Shown one piece after another: positions 7,616 to 17,627 of a DNA stretch of 64,000 nt. Under the pieces are notes generated by a model. The model searched no databases. It was not told where the DNA came from and was given only the letters and a program-made list of their open reading frames with translations. The translations under genes were made by a program, and so were the position numbers. This DNA comes from Caldanaerobacter subterraneus (lineage in GTDB: Bacteria > Bacillota > Thermoanaerobacteria > Thermoanaerobacterales > Thermoanaerobacteraceae). Location: NCBI RefSeq assembly GCF_004345675.1, contig NZ_SLWU01000007.1, positions 1 to 64,000 on the forward strand, written 5' to 3'. The first letter of the stretch is position 1. Each line of letters opens with the position of its first letter.

Positions 7616-9559
7616 ATGAGTGAATTCAAGTTTGAAAAGCTTCTAGAACCAATTCAAATTGGGTCAATGAAACTAAGAAATAGGATTATTATGCCTCCTA
7701 TGGTTACAAATTACGCTGCTGAGGATGGTGCCGTCACCGAACGTTTTAAAGCTTATCACCAAACCAGAGCAAAAGGTGGAGTAGGCTTAATTATTGTTGA
7801 AGCAACATACATTCATCCAGGTGGTAAAGGCTTTCAAAACCAACTTGGTATTTACAAAGATGAATTAATATCTGGTTTGAAAGAATTAACAGAGGCAGTT
7901 CATAAGTATGGAGCGAAAATTGCTGTGCAACTTTATCATGCCGGTAGGCAAACAACTTTGAAAGTTACTGGAATGCAAGTAGTTGCTCCGTCACCTATTC
8001 CTTGCCCAGTTAAGCAAGAAAAGCCCAAAGAATTATCAGTAGACGAAATAAAAGAGTTAATAGAAGCATTTGGACAAGCTGCGAGACGTGCTAAAGAAGC
8101 AGGGTTTGATGCTGTCGAAATCCATGGTGCTCACGGTTATTTAATTAATCAATTCTTATCACCATATAGCAATAAGCGAACCGATGAATACGGTGGAAGT
8201 TTTGAAAACAGAATGAGATTCCCATTGGAAGTTGTCAGGAGAGTAAGAGAAGAAGTTGGGCCAGATTTTCCTATTATATATCGCATGAGTGCTGAAGAGT
8301 ATGTTCCTGGAGGACTTACGATTGAAGATACTAAGATATTTGCTCAAAAGTTAGTAGAAGAAGGAATCGATGCTTTGCATATTTCGGGTGGAGTATATGA
8401 ATCTTCAGCAATGATTATCCAGCCTGCAGCTATACCTCAGGGTTGTTTTGTAGAAAACGCAGCTGCTATAAAGAAAGCAATTAATAGCAAAGTACCTGTA
8501 ATTGTTGTTGGTCGAATCAAAGATCCTATTATGGCAGAGCAAATCATCCGTGAGGGCAAAGCTGATCTAGTATCAATGGGAAGAGCCCTACTAGCAGACC
8601 CAGAATTGCCCAGGAAAGTTTCTGAGGGCAAGATTGAAGAAATAAGAAAATGCATTGGGTGTAATCAGGGTTGTATTGATCGTCTGTTCCAAGATATTGA
8701 TATTGGTTGCATAGCCAATGCATTAACTGGACATGAAACAGAATTTGACATGGAAAGCCTAGCAAAGACAAGAAAGAAAGTATTTATAATCGGTGGTGGC
8801 CCTGGCGGGTTAGAAGCAGCTAGAGTAGCAGCTTTGCGTGGCCATGAAGTAATTCTTTATGAAAAGCAACCAGAATTAGGTGGACAAATGCGAATTGCTG
8901 CTGTACCGCCTCATAAAGGGGAAATAAATGATCTGGCTGATTACCTCATCAATCAAGTAGAAAAATCTGGTATTACGATTGTAAAAGGCAAAGAAGCAGA
9001 TTTAAACACAATTCATGAAATTAAACCCGATGTGGTTATATTAGCAACAGGGTCTGAACCAATAATTCCTGAAATTCCTGGAATCAATCAAAAAAATGTT
9101 GTTACGGCCCATGATGTTTTAAAAGGGACAGTTACTGTTGGTAAAAAAGTAGCTGTCATTGGTGGTGGGTTAGTAGGTTGTGAAACTGCAGAATTCTTGG
9201 CTGATCAAAGTAAAGAAGTAACAGTAATAGAGATGTTGGATGATATAGCAATAGATGTTGGAAGTTTGGTAAGAGCTCTATTACTAAATCGTATGGCTGA
9301 GAAGAAGATTAAAGTATTGACAAAGAGCAAAGTTAAAGAAATATCAGGAGATAAAGTAACTATAGAAACAGTAAATGGAAACCAAGAATTAAGTGGTATA
9401 GACACTATCGTAATAGCAGTTGGGTCTAAACCCAAGAACGATTTATTGAAGTTAATTGAAAAAGAAGGTATACCTGTTTATGCTATTGGGGATTGCGTCA
9501 AAGCTAGAAAGTTTATGGACGCTATTCATGAAGGTTTCCGTTATGCTTACAGCTTGTAA
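7616..9559 (+). CDS. NADH:flavin oxidoreductase, 2,4-dienoyl-CoA/enoate reductase type
   Basis: A three-part 647-residue flavoprotein. Residues 1-335 form an old-yellow-enzyme TIM barrel (FMN), including EIHGAHGYLINQFLSPYSNK. A CxxCxxxC...C cluster follows (CIGCNQGCIDRL, about 345-365) for a 4Fe-4S centre. Then come an FAD Rossmann motif (FIIGGGPGGLEAARVA, about 388) and an NAD(P)H motif (VAVIGGGLVGCETAEF, about 510). This architecture passes electrons from NAD(P)H through FAD and the iron-sulfur cluster to FMN and reduces an activated C=C bond. The substrate cannot be read here: enoates, dienoyl-CoA or similar. The Rex-like site upstream suggests induction when NADH accumulates. AGGAGGA precedes the ATG. 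Confidence 0.9.
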   Translation: MSEFKFEKLLEPIQIGSMKLRNRIIMPPMVTNYAAEDGAVTERFKAYHQTRAKGGVGLIIVEATYIHPGGKGFQNQLGIYKDELISGLKELTEAVHKYGAKIAVQLYHAGRQTTLKVTGMQVVAPSPIPCPVKQEKPKELSVDEIKELIEAFGQAARRAKEAGFDAVEIHGAHGYLINQFLSPYSNKRTDEYGGSFENRMRFPLEVVRRVREEVGPDFPIIYRMSAEEYVPGGLTIEDTKIFAQKLVEEGIDALHISGGVYESSAMIIQPAAIPQGCFVENAAAIKKAINSKVPVIVVGRIKDPIMAEQIIREGKADLVSMGRALLADPELPRKVSEGKIEEIRKCIGCNQGCIDRLFQDIDIGCIANALTGHETEFDMESLAKTRKKVFIIGGGPGGLEAARVAALRGHEVILYEKQPELGGQMRIAAVPPHKGEINDLADYLINQVEKSGITIVKGKEADLNTIHEIKPDVVILATGSEPIIPEIPGINQKNVVTAHDVLKGTVTVGKKVAVIGGGLVGCETAEFLADQSKEVTVIEMLDDIAIDVGSLVRALLLNRMAEKKIKVLTKSKVKEISGDKVTIETVNGNQELSGIDTIVIAVGSKPKNDLLKLIEKEGIPVYAIGDCVKARKFMDAIHEGFRYAYSL

Positions 9560-9575
9560 TTTTAAGTCTTTACAA

Positions 9576-9616
9576 AAAAGGGGTATCCCAAAATATAGAT
9601 GGATACCCCTTTTATT
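9576..9616 (+). terminator. Terminator of the flavin oxidoreductase gene
   Basis: AAAAGGGGTATCC (9576-9588) pairs perfectly with GGATACCCCTTTT (9601-9613), followed by T-rich sequence. Confidence 0.9.
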
Positions 9617-9726
9617 ATTACTCCAAATTTAATTGTGCTTATAGCTCATTATAATAACCACTTCTTCATTGCCAATAAACGCGTAGACCTTTTTCAAATA
9701 GTTACTCTCCACTCCGTACATGGTGA

Positions 9727-9755
9727 CAGACAAAAGGGACGGTTCCTTTTGTCTG
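9727..9755. repeat. REP-like palindromic repeat, copy 2
   Basis: CAGACAAAAGG (9727-9737) pairs with CCTTTTGTCTG (9745-9755) around GGACGGTT-like loop sequence. It shares GACA(A)AGGGACGGTTC with the copy at 7332. It lies directly after the stop codon of the his operon and may help end that transcript, but there is no T-tract in that direction. Confidence 0.7.
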
Positions 9756-9756
9756 A

Positions 9757-10374
9757 TTATTTTTTATATCGCCTTTCAAGTTCATTGTATATGTCATTTA
9801 ATGTAATATTTTTCTCAACCAAAAGCACCATCAAATGATAAATTAGGTCAGATACTTCATACACTATCTCATCTTTTGAATCATTTTTCGAAGCGATAAC
9901 CACTTCTGTAGCTTCCTCTCCAACTTTTTTTAATATTTTGTCTATGCCTTTTTCAAAGAGATAGTTTGTATAGGATCCTTCTACAGGGTTTATTTTTCTG
10001 CCTTTTATCCTTTCATAAAGCTTATTTAGAATCTCTATGCCATCTTCAGTTTCTTCATCGAAACTTCTATAAAAACAGCTTATATTGCCTGTATGACAGG
10101 CAGGGCCTTTTGCTTCTACTTGAATTAAAAGAGCATCTTCATCGCAGTCATAAAATATCTTTTTTACCTTCTGCGTATTCCCTGAGGTTTCCCCCTTGTG
10201 CCATATCTTGCCTCTGCTTCTACTAAAAAAATATGTCTCTCCTTTTTCTAATGTAAGCTTCAAACTCTCCTCATTCATATATGCAAGCATTAAAACCTGC
10301 TTTGTGTAATAATCTTGCACAATTGCCGGTATAAGACCCTTTTCGTCAAACTTAAGCTCTTTTATGTCAATCAT
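9757..10374 (-). CDS. hisIE: Bifunctional phosphoribosyl-AMP cyclohydrolase / phosphoribosyl-ATP pyrophosphatase
   Basis: A 205-residue fusion. Residues 1-110 are the HisI cyclohydrolase ([33 protein letters not shown] and the zinc ligands in [13 protein letters not shown]). Residues 115-205 are the all-helical HisE pyrophosphatase ([30 protein letters not shown]). It performs steps 2 and 3 of histidine synthesis. It is the last gene of the leftward operon, 17 bases after hisF. The fusion order I-E is the usual bacterial one. Confidence 0.96.
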   Translation of the reverse strand: MIDIKELKFDEKGLIPAIVQDYYTKQVLMLAYMNEESLKLTLEKGETYFFSRSRGKIWHKGETSGNTQKVKKIFYDCDEDALLIQVEAKGPACHTGNISCFYRSFDEETEDGIEILNKLYERIKGRKINPVEGSYTNYLFEKGIDKILKKVGEEATEVVIASKNDSKDEIVYEVSDLIYHLMVLLVEKNITLNDIYNELERRYKK

Positions 10375-10391
10375 CCTCTACATCCTTTCTC

Positions 10392-11153
10392 CTACAATCT
10401 TACCGGTATACCCTCATCCTTTAAATATCTTTTCAACTCTTTTATATCAAGCTCTCCATAGTGAAATACAGAAGCAGCCAAAGCTGCATCAGCTTTTCCT
10501 TGTGTAAACACCTCTTTAAAATGCTCGGGTTTCCCTGCTCCTCCTGATGCTATAACTGGAATATTCACAGCTTCACTTATAAGCCTTGTAAGTTCAATAT
10601 CATATCCATCCTTTGTCCCGTCTTTATCCATACTTGTTAAAAGTATTTCTCCTGCACCCAAATCTTTCACCTTTTTAGCCCACTCAACAGCATCAAGTCC
10701 TGTGTTTATTCTCCCTCCATTTATATACACATTGTAGCCTGTGCCATCTGGTCTCTTTTTAGCGTCAATTGCCACAACAACACACTGGCTCCCAAACCTC
10801 AAAGCCGCCTGACGAATAAGTGTTGGCTGTTTTACCGCCTGTGTATTTATAGAAACCTTATCAGCTCCTGCTTTTAAAACTTCTCTTATGTCATCAATAT
10901 CAGAAATTCCTCCCCCTACAGTCAAAGGGATAAACACCTTTTCTGATGTTCTCTTTACAACATCTATCATAATTTTTCTTTTTTCATAGGAAGCTGTAAT
11001 ATCCAGAAATACAAGCTCATCGGCTCCTAATTCATTGTACCTTTCAGCTATTTCAACAGGGTCTCCAGCATCCTTTAAATTTACAAAATTTATTCCTTTT
11101 ACTACTCTTCCATCTTTAACATCCAGACATGGTATTATTCTCTTTGCAAGCAT
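10392..11153 (-). CDS. hisF: Imidazole glycerol phosphate synthase, cyclase subunit
   Basis: A 253-residue (beta-alpha)8 barrel. The catalytic aspartates lie in [15 protein letters not shown] (near residue 11) and [15 protein letters not shown] (second half). The phosphate-binding motifs GGGI and SGGAG sit at the end of the half-barrels. It pairs with HisH, using the ammonia HisH makes to form IGP and AICAR. The gene starts exactly where hisA ends (one base apart), so the two are translationally linked. Confidence 0.97.
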   Translation of the reverse strand: MLAKRIIPCLDVKDGRVVKGINFVNLKDAGDPVEIAERYNELGADELVFLDITASYEKRKIMIDVVKRTSEKVFIPLTVGGGISDIDDIREVLKAGADKVSINTQAVKQPTLIRQAALRFGSQCVVVAIDAKKRPDGTGYNVYINGGRINTGLDAVEWAKKVKDLGAGEILLTSMDKDGTKDGYDIELTRLISEAVNIPVIASGGAGKPEHFKEVFTQGKADAALAASVFHYGELDIKELKRYLKDEGIPVRL

Positions 11154-11876
11154 TTAAATTCCCTCTCTTTCTAATTCCAGCAATGCAGCTTTTAAGTCTA
11201 TCATACCAGTGTACAAGGCCTTCCCAATAATAGCACCAGTAACTCCCATATCTTTAAGCCTTTTTAAATCTTCAATTGAAGATATGCCTCCTGAAGCTAT
11301 TATTTCTACTCCTACCTTTAGCATATCCTTTAAAGCTTCAAAATTTGGCCCATGAAGTGTGCCATCTTTTGAAATATCAGTAAAAATTATTGTCTTTATC
11401 CCTATCTCTTTTATCTTCTCAGCCAACTCAGTATCCTTTATTTTAGTCCTTTCAAGCCATCCACTTACAGCAACTTCTCTTTTTTTTGAATCAATTCCCA
11501 CTATAGTCTTTTCTCCATAATGTGAGACAGAATAAAGAAGAAGGTCTTTATCATATATTGCAGCAGAACCTAAAATAATGTACGATACTCCAATTGAAAA
11601 AAGATAATCTAAAGCCTCTCTATTTCTTACTCCTCCCCCTACCTCTATTTCTACATTGCAGCAGTTCACAATCTTTTCAATAACCCCTGCATTTACCAGA
11701 TATCCCTGCCTTGCCCCATCCAGATCCACTACATGAATTCTCTTTGCACCACACTCTTGCCACATCTTAGCCACATCTGCAGGATTGTCATAATATACTT
11801 CTTTTGAATCAAAATTCCCTTTTGTGAGTCTTACACATTTCCCATCCAATATGTCAATTGCAGGTATTACAAGCAT
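11154..11876 (-). CDS. hisA: ProFAR isomerase
   Basis: A 240-residue barrel homologous to HisF. It has the N-terminal catalytic aspartate in [17 protein letters not shown], the second in [13 protein letters not shown], and phosphate motifs GGGVR and SGGIS. It carries out the Amadori rearrangement of ProFAR to PRFAR. Its start overlaps the end of hisH by ten bases. The C-terminal [13 protein letters not shown] is typical for HisA. Confidence 0.97.
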   Translation of the reverse strand: MLVIPAIDILDGKCVRLTKGNFDSKEVYYDNPADVAKMWQECGAKRIHVVDLDGARQGYLVNAGVIEKIVNCCNVEIEVGGGVRNREALDYLFSIGVSYIILGSAAIYDKDLLLYSVSHYGEKTIVGIDSKKREVAVSGWLERTKIKDTELAEKIKEIGIKTIIFTDISKDGTLHGPNFEALKDMLKVGVEIIASGGISSIEDLKRLKDMGVTGAIIGKALYTGMIDLKAALLELEREGI

Positions 11877-12478
11877 TTTATCATCTCTCCAAAATTTTTT
11901 AAAATTTTAAGCCCTGTCTCTCCGCTTTTTTCTGGATGAAACTGACAGGAAAAAACATTGTCTTTAATAATGACAGCTGGAATTTCTATCCCATATTCAG
12001 TAACTGCGTATTCAAAATCTTTTTCATTGCCATTTACATAATAAGAATGGACAAAATACACATAATCTCCATTTTTTATTCCTTTAAGAAATGGTGTGTC
12101 TTTTTTTATGGTCAAACTGTTCCACCCTACATGGGGGATTTTATTTCCTTTAGGAAGTCCTACAACATTGCCTTTAAATATTTTAAGCCCCTCTGTCTTG
12201 CCTCCCTCAAAACTTTTCTCAAATAAAAGCTGCATTCCCAAGCATATTCCCAAAAAAGGCTTTCCCTTTTCAATGTGTATTTTTATCTCTTCAGCCATAC
12301 CTGTTTTGATTAAAACCCTGATGGCATCTGGAAAGGCTCCAACTCCGGGAAGTATCAAGGCCTCAAAATTTTTTATTTCTTTTGCATCACTTGTAATCTT
12401 CGCATCGTATCCCACGTATTTTAAAGCTTTTTCAACGCTTCTCAAATTTCCCATTCCATAATCTATAATGCCTATCAA
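11867..12478 (-). CDS. hisH: Imidazole glycerol phosphate synthase, glutaminase subunit
   Basis: A 203-residue class I glutamine amidotransferase. The nucleophile cysteine lies in FLGICLGMQLLFE (about residue 80), with the oxyanion strand in ILPGVGAFP and the His/Glu dyad in CQFHPEKSG near the C-terminus. It makes ammonia for HisF. All catalytic residues are present. It lies 18 bases after hisB and overlaps hisA. Confidence 0.96.
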   Translation of the reverse strand: MIGIIDYGMGNLRSVEKALKYVGYDAKITSDAKEIKNFEALILPGVGAFPDAIRVLIKTGMAEEIKIHIEKGKPFLGICLGMQLLFEKSFEGGKTEGLKIFKGNVVGLPKGNKIPHVGWNSLTIKKDTPFLKGIKNGDYVYFVHSYYVNGNEKDFEYAVTEYGIEIPAVIIKDNVFSCQFHPEKSGETGLKILKNFGEMIKCL

Positions 12479-12496
12479 AATTCCACCCCTTTATGT

Positions 12497-13081
12497 TTAC
12501 AAAATCCCTTTAGTAGAAGGTATGCCATCTATTCTCTCATCCAATTTAAGTGCCTCATCCAACGCTTTACCCAAAGCTTTAAAAGATGCTTCTATAATGT
12601 GATGAGTGTTTACACCATGTAAAAGTTCTACGTGGAGTGTTATACCAAAATTATAAGCAAAAGCCCTAAAAAACTCCTCCACAGTCTCTGTTTCAAAATT
12701 CCCAACTCTTTCAGCTTTCAAAGGCAAATCATAATAAAGATAAGGCCTTCCACTTATATCAAGAGAAACTCTAACTAAAGCTTCATCCATAGGCACATAA
12801 AAAGTACTAAATCTTTTTATTGACTTTTTATCCCCTGAAGCTTTTAAAAAGGCAGTACCTAAGACTATTCCTACATCCTCTACAGTGTGATGAGTGTCTA
12901 CTTCCAGATCTCCTTTTGCTATTACTTTTAAATCAAAAAGGCCGTGCTTTGCAAAAAGAGAAAGCATGTGGTCAAAAAAGCCTATTCCCGTCTTTATATC
13001 ATATGAGCCTTTGCCATCTATATTAAGTTCGACATATATGTCAGTCTCTGCCGTTTTTCTTTTAACTTCCGCTTTCCTCAT
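12497..13081 (-). CDS. hisB: Imidazoleglycerol-phosphate dehydratase
   Basis: A 194-residue single-domain IGP dehydratase with the manganese-binding repeats GFFDHMLSLFAKHG, DTHHTVEDVGIVLG and NTHHIIEASFKALG. There is no phosphatase domain such as the one fused to HisB in enteric bacteria. No histidinol-phosphate phosphatase gene appears in this operon, so that step must be encoded elsewhere (probably a PHP-type HisK; inference). The ATG overlaps the hisC stop by four bases. Confidence 0.97.
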   Translation of the reverse strand: MRKAEVKRKTAETDIYVELNIDGKGSYDIKTGIGFFDHMLSLFAKHGLFDLKVIAKGDLEVDTHHTVEDVGIVLGTAFLKASGDKKSIKRFSTFYVPMDEALVRVSLDISGRPYLYYDLPLKAERVGNFETETVEEFFRAFAYNFGITLHVELLHGVNTHHIIEASFKALGKALDEALKLDERIDGIPSTKGIL

Positions 13082-14133
13082 GACAATATCTCCCTTAAAG
13101 CGTTTATTAAATAATCATTGGCATCAGAAGAACTCACAGTTATCCTTAAAGTCCCTTCCAACCCCTTCACATTAGAAAAATTTCTCACCAAAATTCCCCT
13201 TTCAACAAGTCTTTTGTGCACATCATTGGCATTTTCAAATTTACAAAGAACAAAATTTGCATGAGAAGGATACACTTTTATCCCATTAATTTTATTTAAC
13301 TCCTTTACCAGCTTTTCTCTTTCGTTTATAATGTAATTTACCCTCTCCTTTAAAACACCACTTTTTAAAACTTCTAATGCTATTCTCTGTGATAAAGAGT
13401 TGAGATTATAAGGAGATTTTACAAGATTTAAATATTTCACTATTTCTCCATTTGAGAGAGCATATCCCACTCTTAATCCTGCAATCCCAAAAGCTTTTGA
13501 CAATGTTCGCAGCACAATCAAATTTTCAAATCTATCTATATATGGCACAAGAGTTTTTCCATAAAATTCAAAATAAGCTTCATCAACTATTACAATCCCT
13601 CTTGCTTTTTCAATTATTCTGATTATATCCTCTTCATCTATTACGCTTCCAGTGGGATTGTTTGGATTGCACAAAAACACCAATTTAGGCTTATATCTTT
13701 CAACTGCTTCTGCAAATCTTTCAACATTATAAGTATAGTCCTCATTTAAATTCACAGCTATTTCATTCGCTCCTGCAATTTTACTGTATATGCTGTACAT
13801 TGCAAAAGATGGGTGAGGGTACAAAACTGTATCCCCTTTATCTACAAAGGCAAGCATTATAAGGTGTATTATTTCATCAGAACCATTTCCTACAAAAATA
13901 TTTTTAGGAGTGACACTGCAATATCTCGCTAACTCTTCTCTCAATTTTTCTGCCGTAGGGTCTGGATATATATTTACATGGATAGACTTTACAATATCCC
14001 CTATATTTTTCATTACCTCTTCAGGAAGTTCAAAAGGGGTCTCGTTTGCATCCATCTTATATTTATAAGGCACATTTTCCACTTCATAATTTTTAAATCC
14101 TTTAATTTCTTCCCTCAACAAATTCTCAATCAT
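13078..14133 (-). CDS. hisC: Histidinol-phosphate aminotransferase
   Basis: A 351-residue fold-type I aminotransferase. It has [14 protein letters not shown] near the N-terminus, the substrate/PLP motif [17 protein letters not shown] and the PLP lysine in [17 protein letters not shown] (about residue 215). It converts imidazole acetol phosphate to histidinol phosphate with glutamate. It overlaps hisD by eight bases, which indicates coupled translation. Confidence 0.96.
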   Translation of the reverse strand: MIENLLREEIKGFKNYEVENVPYKYKMDANETPFELPEEVMKNIGDIVKSIHVNIYPDPTAEKLREELARYCSVTPKNIFVGNGSDEIIHLIMLAFVDKGDTVLYPHPSFAMYSIYSKIAGANEIAVNLNEDYTYNVERFAEAVERYKPKLVFLCNPNNPTGSVIDEEDIIRIIEKARGIVIVDEAYFEFYGKTLVPYIDRFENLIVLRTLSKAFGIAGLRVGYALSNGEIVKYLNLVKSPYNLNSLSQRIALEVLKSGVLKERVNYIINEREKLVKELNKINGIKVYPSHANFVLCKFENANDVHKRLVERGILVRNFSNVKGLEGTLRITVSSSDANDYLINALREILS

Positions 14134-15418
14134 TGTAAAACCTCACTTTTACAGAATTGGCATGGGCTGTAAGCTCTTCAGCTTCTGCCAAGGTTATGAC
14201 ATCATCTTTTACACTGCTCAAAGCTTCCTTAGAGTAATAAAGTACATTCATCTTTTTGACAAAATCCCTAACTGAAAGAGGAGAGAAAAATCTCGCTGTA
14301 CCACTTGTAGGAAGAACATGATTTGGACCTGCAAGGTAGTCTCCCAAAGGTTCTGGAGAAAATTCTCCTAAAAATACTGCTCCTGCATTTTTAATTTCGC
14401 CTAAAATTTCAAAAGGATTTTCAATGACAAGCTCTAAATGCTCTGGAGCTATTTCATTTGCAATACCAATTGCTTCTTTTAAATTATCTATAACAATTAT
14501 CGCGCCAAAATTTTTTAAAGACTCTGCAATTATTTCTTTTCGCTCAAGATATTCCATTTGTCTTTCAATTTCTTTTTTTACTTTTTCCGCTAACTCTTTT
14601 GAGGTTGTCACTAATATTGAAGAAGCCATTACATCGTGTTCTGCCTGTGAAAGAAGGTCTGCTGCTACATATTTTGGACTTGCTGACTCATCTGCAATTA
14701 CCAAAATTTCACTAGGTCCTGCCACCATGTCTATGTCTACATAGCCATATAGGGCTCTTTTTGCCATTGCTACATAAATATTTCCTGGACCAACTATTTT
14801 GTCCACCTTAGGTATTGATTCTGTGCCAAAAGCCAGTGCTGCAACAGCCTGTGCTCCGCCAATTTTATATATTTCTTTTATTCCAATTTTATCTGCCGCC
14901 ACAAGCACATAAGGGCTTATCCCCTTTTTTCCAGCAGGAGATACCATTACTATTCTTTCAACGCCTGCCACCTTTGCAGGAATACCATTCATCAAAACTG
15001 AAGAAGGATATGAGGCAGTTCCTCCAGGAACATAAATGCCTACAGAGGAAAGAGGCCTTAATACTTGCCCGTAAACTATTCCTTCTTTAAAATCCATCCA
15101 TGTCTTTTCCTTTTGCTTCTCATGAAACTCCGTAATATTTTTTATGGCCTTATCTAACGCTTTTAAAAAATCCTCTTTCACTTCCTCATAAGCTCTTTTT
15201 ATTTCTTCCTCTTTTACCTTCACTGTCTCGCTATTGAGATTTATTCCATCATACATATAGGTGTATTCAAATAACGCTTTATCCTTCCTCTCTCTCACAT
15301 TTTCTATTATGTCTTCAACCCTTTTTGCAATCTCTTTATTCTCCAATTTACTTCTATTCTGTATTTTATTAAAAATCCCTATATCGACTTCCTTAGTAAA
15401 ATCAAACATTTCTATCAT
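14126..15418 (-). CDS. hisD: Histidinol dehydrogenase
   Basis: A 430-residue zinc enzyme. It has [19 protein letters not shown], the signature region [16 protein letters not shown], the zinc ligands in LLSQAEHD and [13 protein letters not shown], and HANSVKVR at the C-terminus. It oxidises histidinol to histidine in two NAD-dependent steps. It starts two bases after the hisG stop, with GGGGGAT upstream. Confidence 0.97.
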   Translation of the reverse strand: MIEMFDFTKEVDIGIFNKIQNRSKLENKEIAKRVEDIIENVRERKDKALFEYTYMYDGINLNSETVKVKEEEIKRAYEEVKEDFLKALDKAIKNITEFHEKQKEKTWMDFKEGIVYGQVLRPLSSVGIYVPGGTASYPSSVLMNGIPAKVAGVERIVMVSPAGKKGISPYVLVAADKIGIKEIYKIGGAQAVAALAFGTESIPKVDKIVGPGNIYVAMAKRALYGYVDIDMVAGPSEILVIADESASPKYVAADLLSQAEHDVMASSILVTTSKELAEKVKKEIERQMEYLERKEIIAESLKNFGAIIVIDNLKEAIGIANEIAPEHLELVIENPFEILGEIKNAGAVFLGEFSPEPLGDYLAGPNHVLPTSGTARFFSPLSVRDFVKKMNVLYYSKEALSSVKDDVITLAEAEELTAHANSVKVRFYND

Positions 15419-15420
15419 CT

Positions 15421-16053
15421 CTATCCCCCATTTATAACTTCTCTCAGCTTTAAAATTATATCCTTTATTCTCTCGCTTTTTGTCTTCATGCTTGCCTTGT
15501 TAACTATAAGTCTCGCTGTTGAAGGAAAAATCTCCTCTATAACAACAAGGCCATTCTCTCTTAAAGTCCTTCCAGTCTCCACAATATCAACAATCACTTC
15601 TGATAATCCTACAATTGGAGCAAGCTCCACAGAGCCATTTAATTTGATTATCTCAACATTTTCACCTTTTTTCTTAAAAAATTCCTCTGCAACGTTTGGA
15701 AATTTAGTAGCAACTCTTTTATTTGTGAGAAAGCTGTCTTTAACATTGGGAGGACCAGCTACTACCATTCTGCAAAATCCAAATTTTAAATCTAAAACTT
15801 CGTATAAATCCTTTTTTTGCTCCAACAAAATATCCTTTCCACAAACCCCTAAATCTGCTGCACCGTGCTCCACATAAGTTGGAACATCCATAGGTTTTAC
15901 AAGCATAAACTTTATAGCATTTTTATTATCTTCTAAAATTAACTTCCTCGATATATCTTTTAACACATCATTAGAAATACCTGCTTTTTTAAATAAAACT
16001 ACTGCATCCTCTGTCATCCTGCCCTTTGGCAAAGCTATTGAAACAATATCCAT
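15421..16053 (-). CDS. hisG: ATP phosphoribosyltransferase, short catalytic subunit
   Basis: About 210 residues, the short form of HisG that lacks the regulatory C-terminal domain and needs HisZ. It has [26 protein letters not shown] and the PRPP loop region [15 protein letters not shown]. The ATG at 16053 follows GGGGGA by five bases and overlaps the hisZ end almost completely. The ATG at 16068 would place the ribosome site inside the gene. It catalyses the first committed step of the pathway. Confidence 0.95.
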   Translation of the reverse strand: MDIVSIALPKGRMTEDAVVLFKKAGISNDVLKDISRKLILEDNKNAIKFMLVKPMDVPTYVEHGAADLGVCGKDILLEQKKDLYEVLDLKFGFCRMVVAGPPNVKDSFLTNKRVATKFPNVAEEFFKKKGENVEIIKLNGSVELAPIVGLSEVIVDIVETGRTLRENGLVVIEEIFPSTARLIVNKASMKTKSERIKDIILKLREVINGG

Positions 16054-16054
16054 G

Positions 16055-17194
16055 TCATTCCCCCACATCTACGACTTCATCAAAACTTTTTAAATCAATA
16101 TTTTCACACCTCTTAAAAGTGTACATCTCTACGACATTGCCTTCTTTTCTGAGTACATTAGCCTTTTCATAAGCTCTTCTTCTCTCTTCTTCTTTATACC
16201 TTACTAGCACTCTGCGGGGTTTTACCCATTCTCCCTTGCTTTGCCTTTGCAAAGCAAGCATAACTCTTTCTACACTTATTGCAAAGCCTGTAGCAGGCAA
16301 GTCTTTACCGTAAATCTTAAGGAGCTTGTCATACCTTCCTCCAGTGCATATAGCATAGCCAAGCCCTTTTACAAAACCTCTAAATATAATTCCTGTGTAA
16401 TAATTTAGATTTTGCACCATCCCCAAATCAAAACTTATATATTCCTTCATACCAAAGTCCTCAAGTATCTTATACACTCTATCAAGATACTCAAGCACTC
16501 CCTCCGTCTCTTTAAAATTTTCTTTTTTTAACTTTTCTAAAATCTCCTCCCCACCGAATAAAAGAGGAAGTTCCCTTAGAAGTTTAGCCTCTTCTCTTTT
16601 TATTTCTTTTTGTTTTATGAAATCTTCTATAGCAGATTGGTTTTTTTGCTCTAAAAGTTCTCTCAATAGATTTACATCTTCATTTCCTAGATTTAAATTT
16701 CTTACAATACTTCCAAATACTTCAGCATGTCCTATATCAATTTTAAAATCCTTTAAGCCTGTACTTTTTAATGCCTCTATAGAAAGAGCTATAACCTCCG
16801 CATCTGATTCTTCGTGATTTGTACCTATAAGCTCTACTCCTGCCTGTGTAAATTCTCTCATTTTACCTACTTGTGTGTCCTCATACCTATACACATTAGC
16901 TACATAGCATAACTTAAGTGGGTATCTGCCTTCCAACTTTGTAGAAACAATTCTGGCTATTTGAGCAGTTACATCAGGCCTTAAAGCTAAAATATTCCCC
17001 TTTTTATCAAAAAACCTGTACATGCTGTTTTCATCAAATAAATGAGAAAAATTTTCGCTGTACTCAAAAGTGGGAGGCATTATCTCTTTATAGCCAAAAC
17101 TTTTGAAAACCTCTCTAAATTTGTCCTCTATATTTCTCTTGAATTCATATTCTTCTGGAAGGAAGTCCTGCACTCCATCCGGCAAATATATCAT
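16055..17194 (-). CDS. hisZ: ATP phosphoribosyltransferase regulatory subunit
   Basis: A 379-residue HisRS-like protein. It has class II synthetase motifs ([50 protein letters not shown]) but no anticodon-binding function expected at its C-terminus. In the short HisG family HisZ binds HisG to make an octamer and confers histidine feedback inhibition. It is the first gene of the operon, just after a good promoter. A free histidyl-tRNA synthetase is unlikely because hisG follows in an overlapping frame. Confidence 0.94.
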   Translation of the reverse strand: MIYLPDGVQDFLPEEYEFKRNIEDKFREVFKSFGYKEIMPPTFEYSENFSHLFDENSMYRFFDKKGNILALRPDVTAQIARIVSTKLEGRYPLKLCYVANVYRYEDTQVGKMREFTQAGVELIGTNHEESDAEVIALSIEALKSTGLKDFKIDIGHAEVFGSIVRNLNLGNEDVNLLRELLEQKNQSAIEDFIKQKEIKREEAKLLRELPLLFGGEEILEKLKKENFKETEGVLEYLDRVYKILEDFGMKEYISFDLGMVQNLNYYTGIIFRGFVKGLGYAICTGGRYDKLLKIYGKDLPATGFAISVERVMLALQRQSKGEWVKPRRVLVRYKEEERRRAYEKANVLRKEGNVVEMYTFKRCENIDLKSFDEVVDVGE

Positions 17195-17255
17195 TTAAAT
17201 CCCTCACATCGCTATGTCTTTGTAACGTGATAAAGTAATGAATTGTATCTCTTTT

Positions 17256-17284
17256 ATTGTATATTAATTTTATATGTATGTCAA
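17256..17284 (-). promoter_or_regulatory. Promoter of the his operon
   Basis: On the minus strand TTGACA (17284-17279) and TACAAT (17261-17256) are separated by 17 bases. The leader to the hisZ ATG is only about 55 bases, too short for a T-box or a histidine attenuator peptide. Confidence 0.85.
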
Positions 17285-17360
17285 GAAGAGACAAAGAATG
17301 GGAGAAAAGTACTTCATATTGTGGTATAATGTATTTACACAATGCAAAGAGGCGTTTCTT

Positions 17361-17627
17361 ATGAGGGAAGCTACAGAACTTTTGAGATATTCATTAGAAG
17401 ATGAATTAAAGAGAATAGTAAATATAATCATTGAGAAGTGCAACCCAGAAAAAATAATACTTTTTGGCTCAATGGCCAGTGGAACTGCCAAAGAGTAGAG
17501 TGATATTGACCTAGTTGTAATAATGGAAACAGATTTGAGATTTGTGGATAGAGCTTTGTATAGTGCTTTTGTCGGTTATTTGCCTGGTGGCAGGGAGTTA
17601 TCTCCCCGCCTCTTATTTTTTATTTAA
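17361..17627 (+). pseudogene. Broken MNT-type nucleotidyltransferase
   Basis: The frame from the ATG at 17361 reads through EKIILFGSMASGTAKE, stops at a TAG (17497-17499), and continues in the same frame with SDIDLVVIMETDLRF. Together these are the GSxxxG...DxD core of a minimal nucleotidyltransferase (often an antitoxin or adenylyltransferase paired with a HEPN protein). The TAG sits inside the catalytic motif, and homology fades after about 20 further codons, where a terminator hairpin begins. No HEPN partner follows. An extended -10 TGGTATAAT (17325-17330 for the box) suggests it once had its own promoter. Confidence 0.75.
17588..17626 (+). terminator. Terminator after the nucleotidyltransferase remnant
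   Basis: GGC-A-GGGAG (17589-17597) pairs with CTCCC-C-GCC (17602-17610) with one mismatch, followed by TCTTATTTTTTATTT on the plus strand. It separates the remnant from the convergent operon. Confidence 0.7.

Noticed and set aside
12096-12461. Open frame antisense to hisH
   Set aside because: hisH has all its catalytic residues in the other strand; this frame has no support.
17195-17255. T-box or histidine attenuator before hisZ
   Set aside because: The leader is only about 55 bases, with no T-box sequence, His-codon run or terminator.
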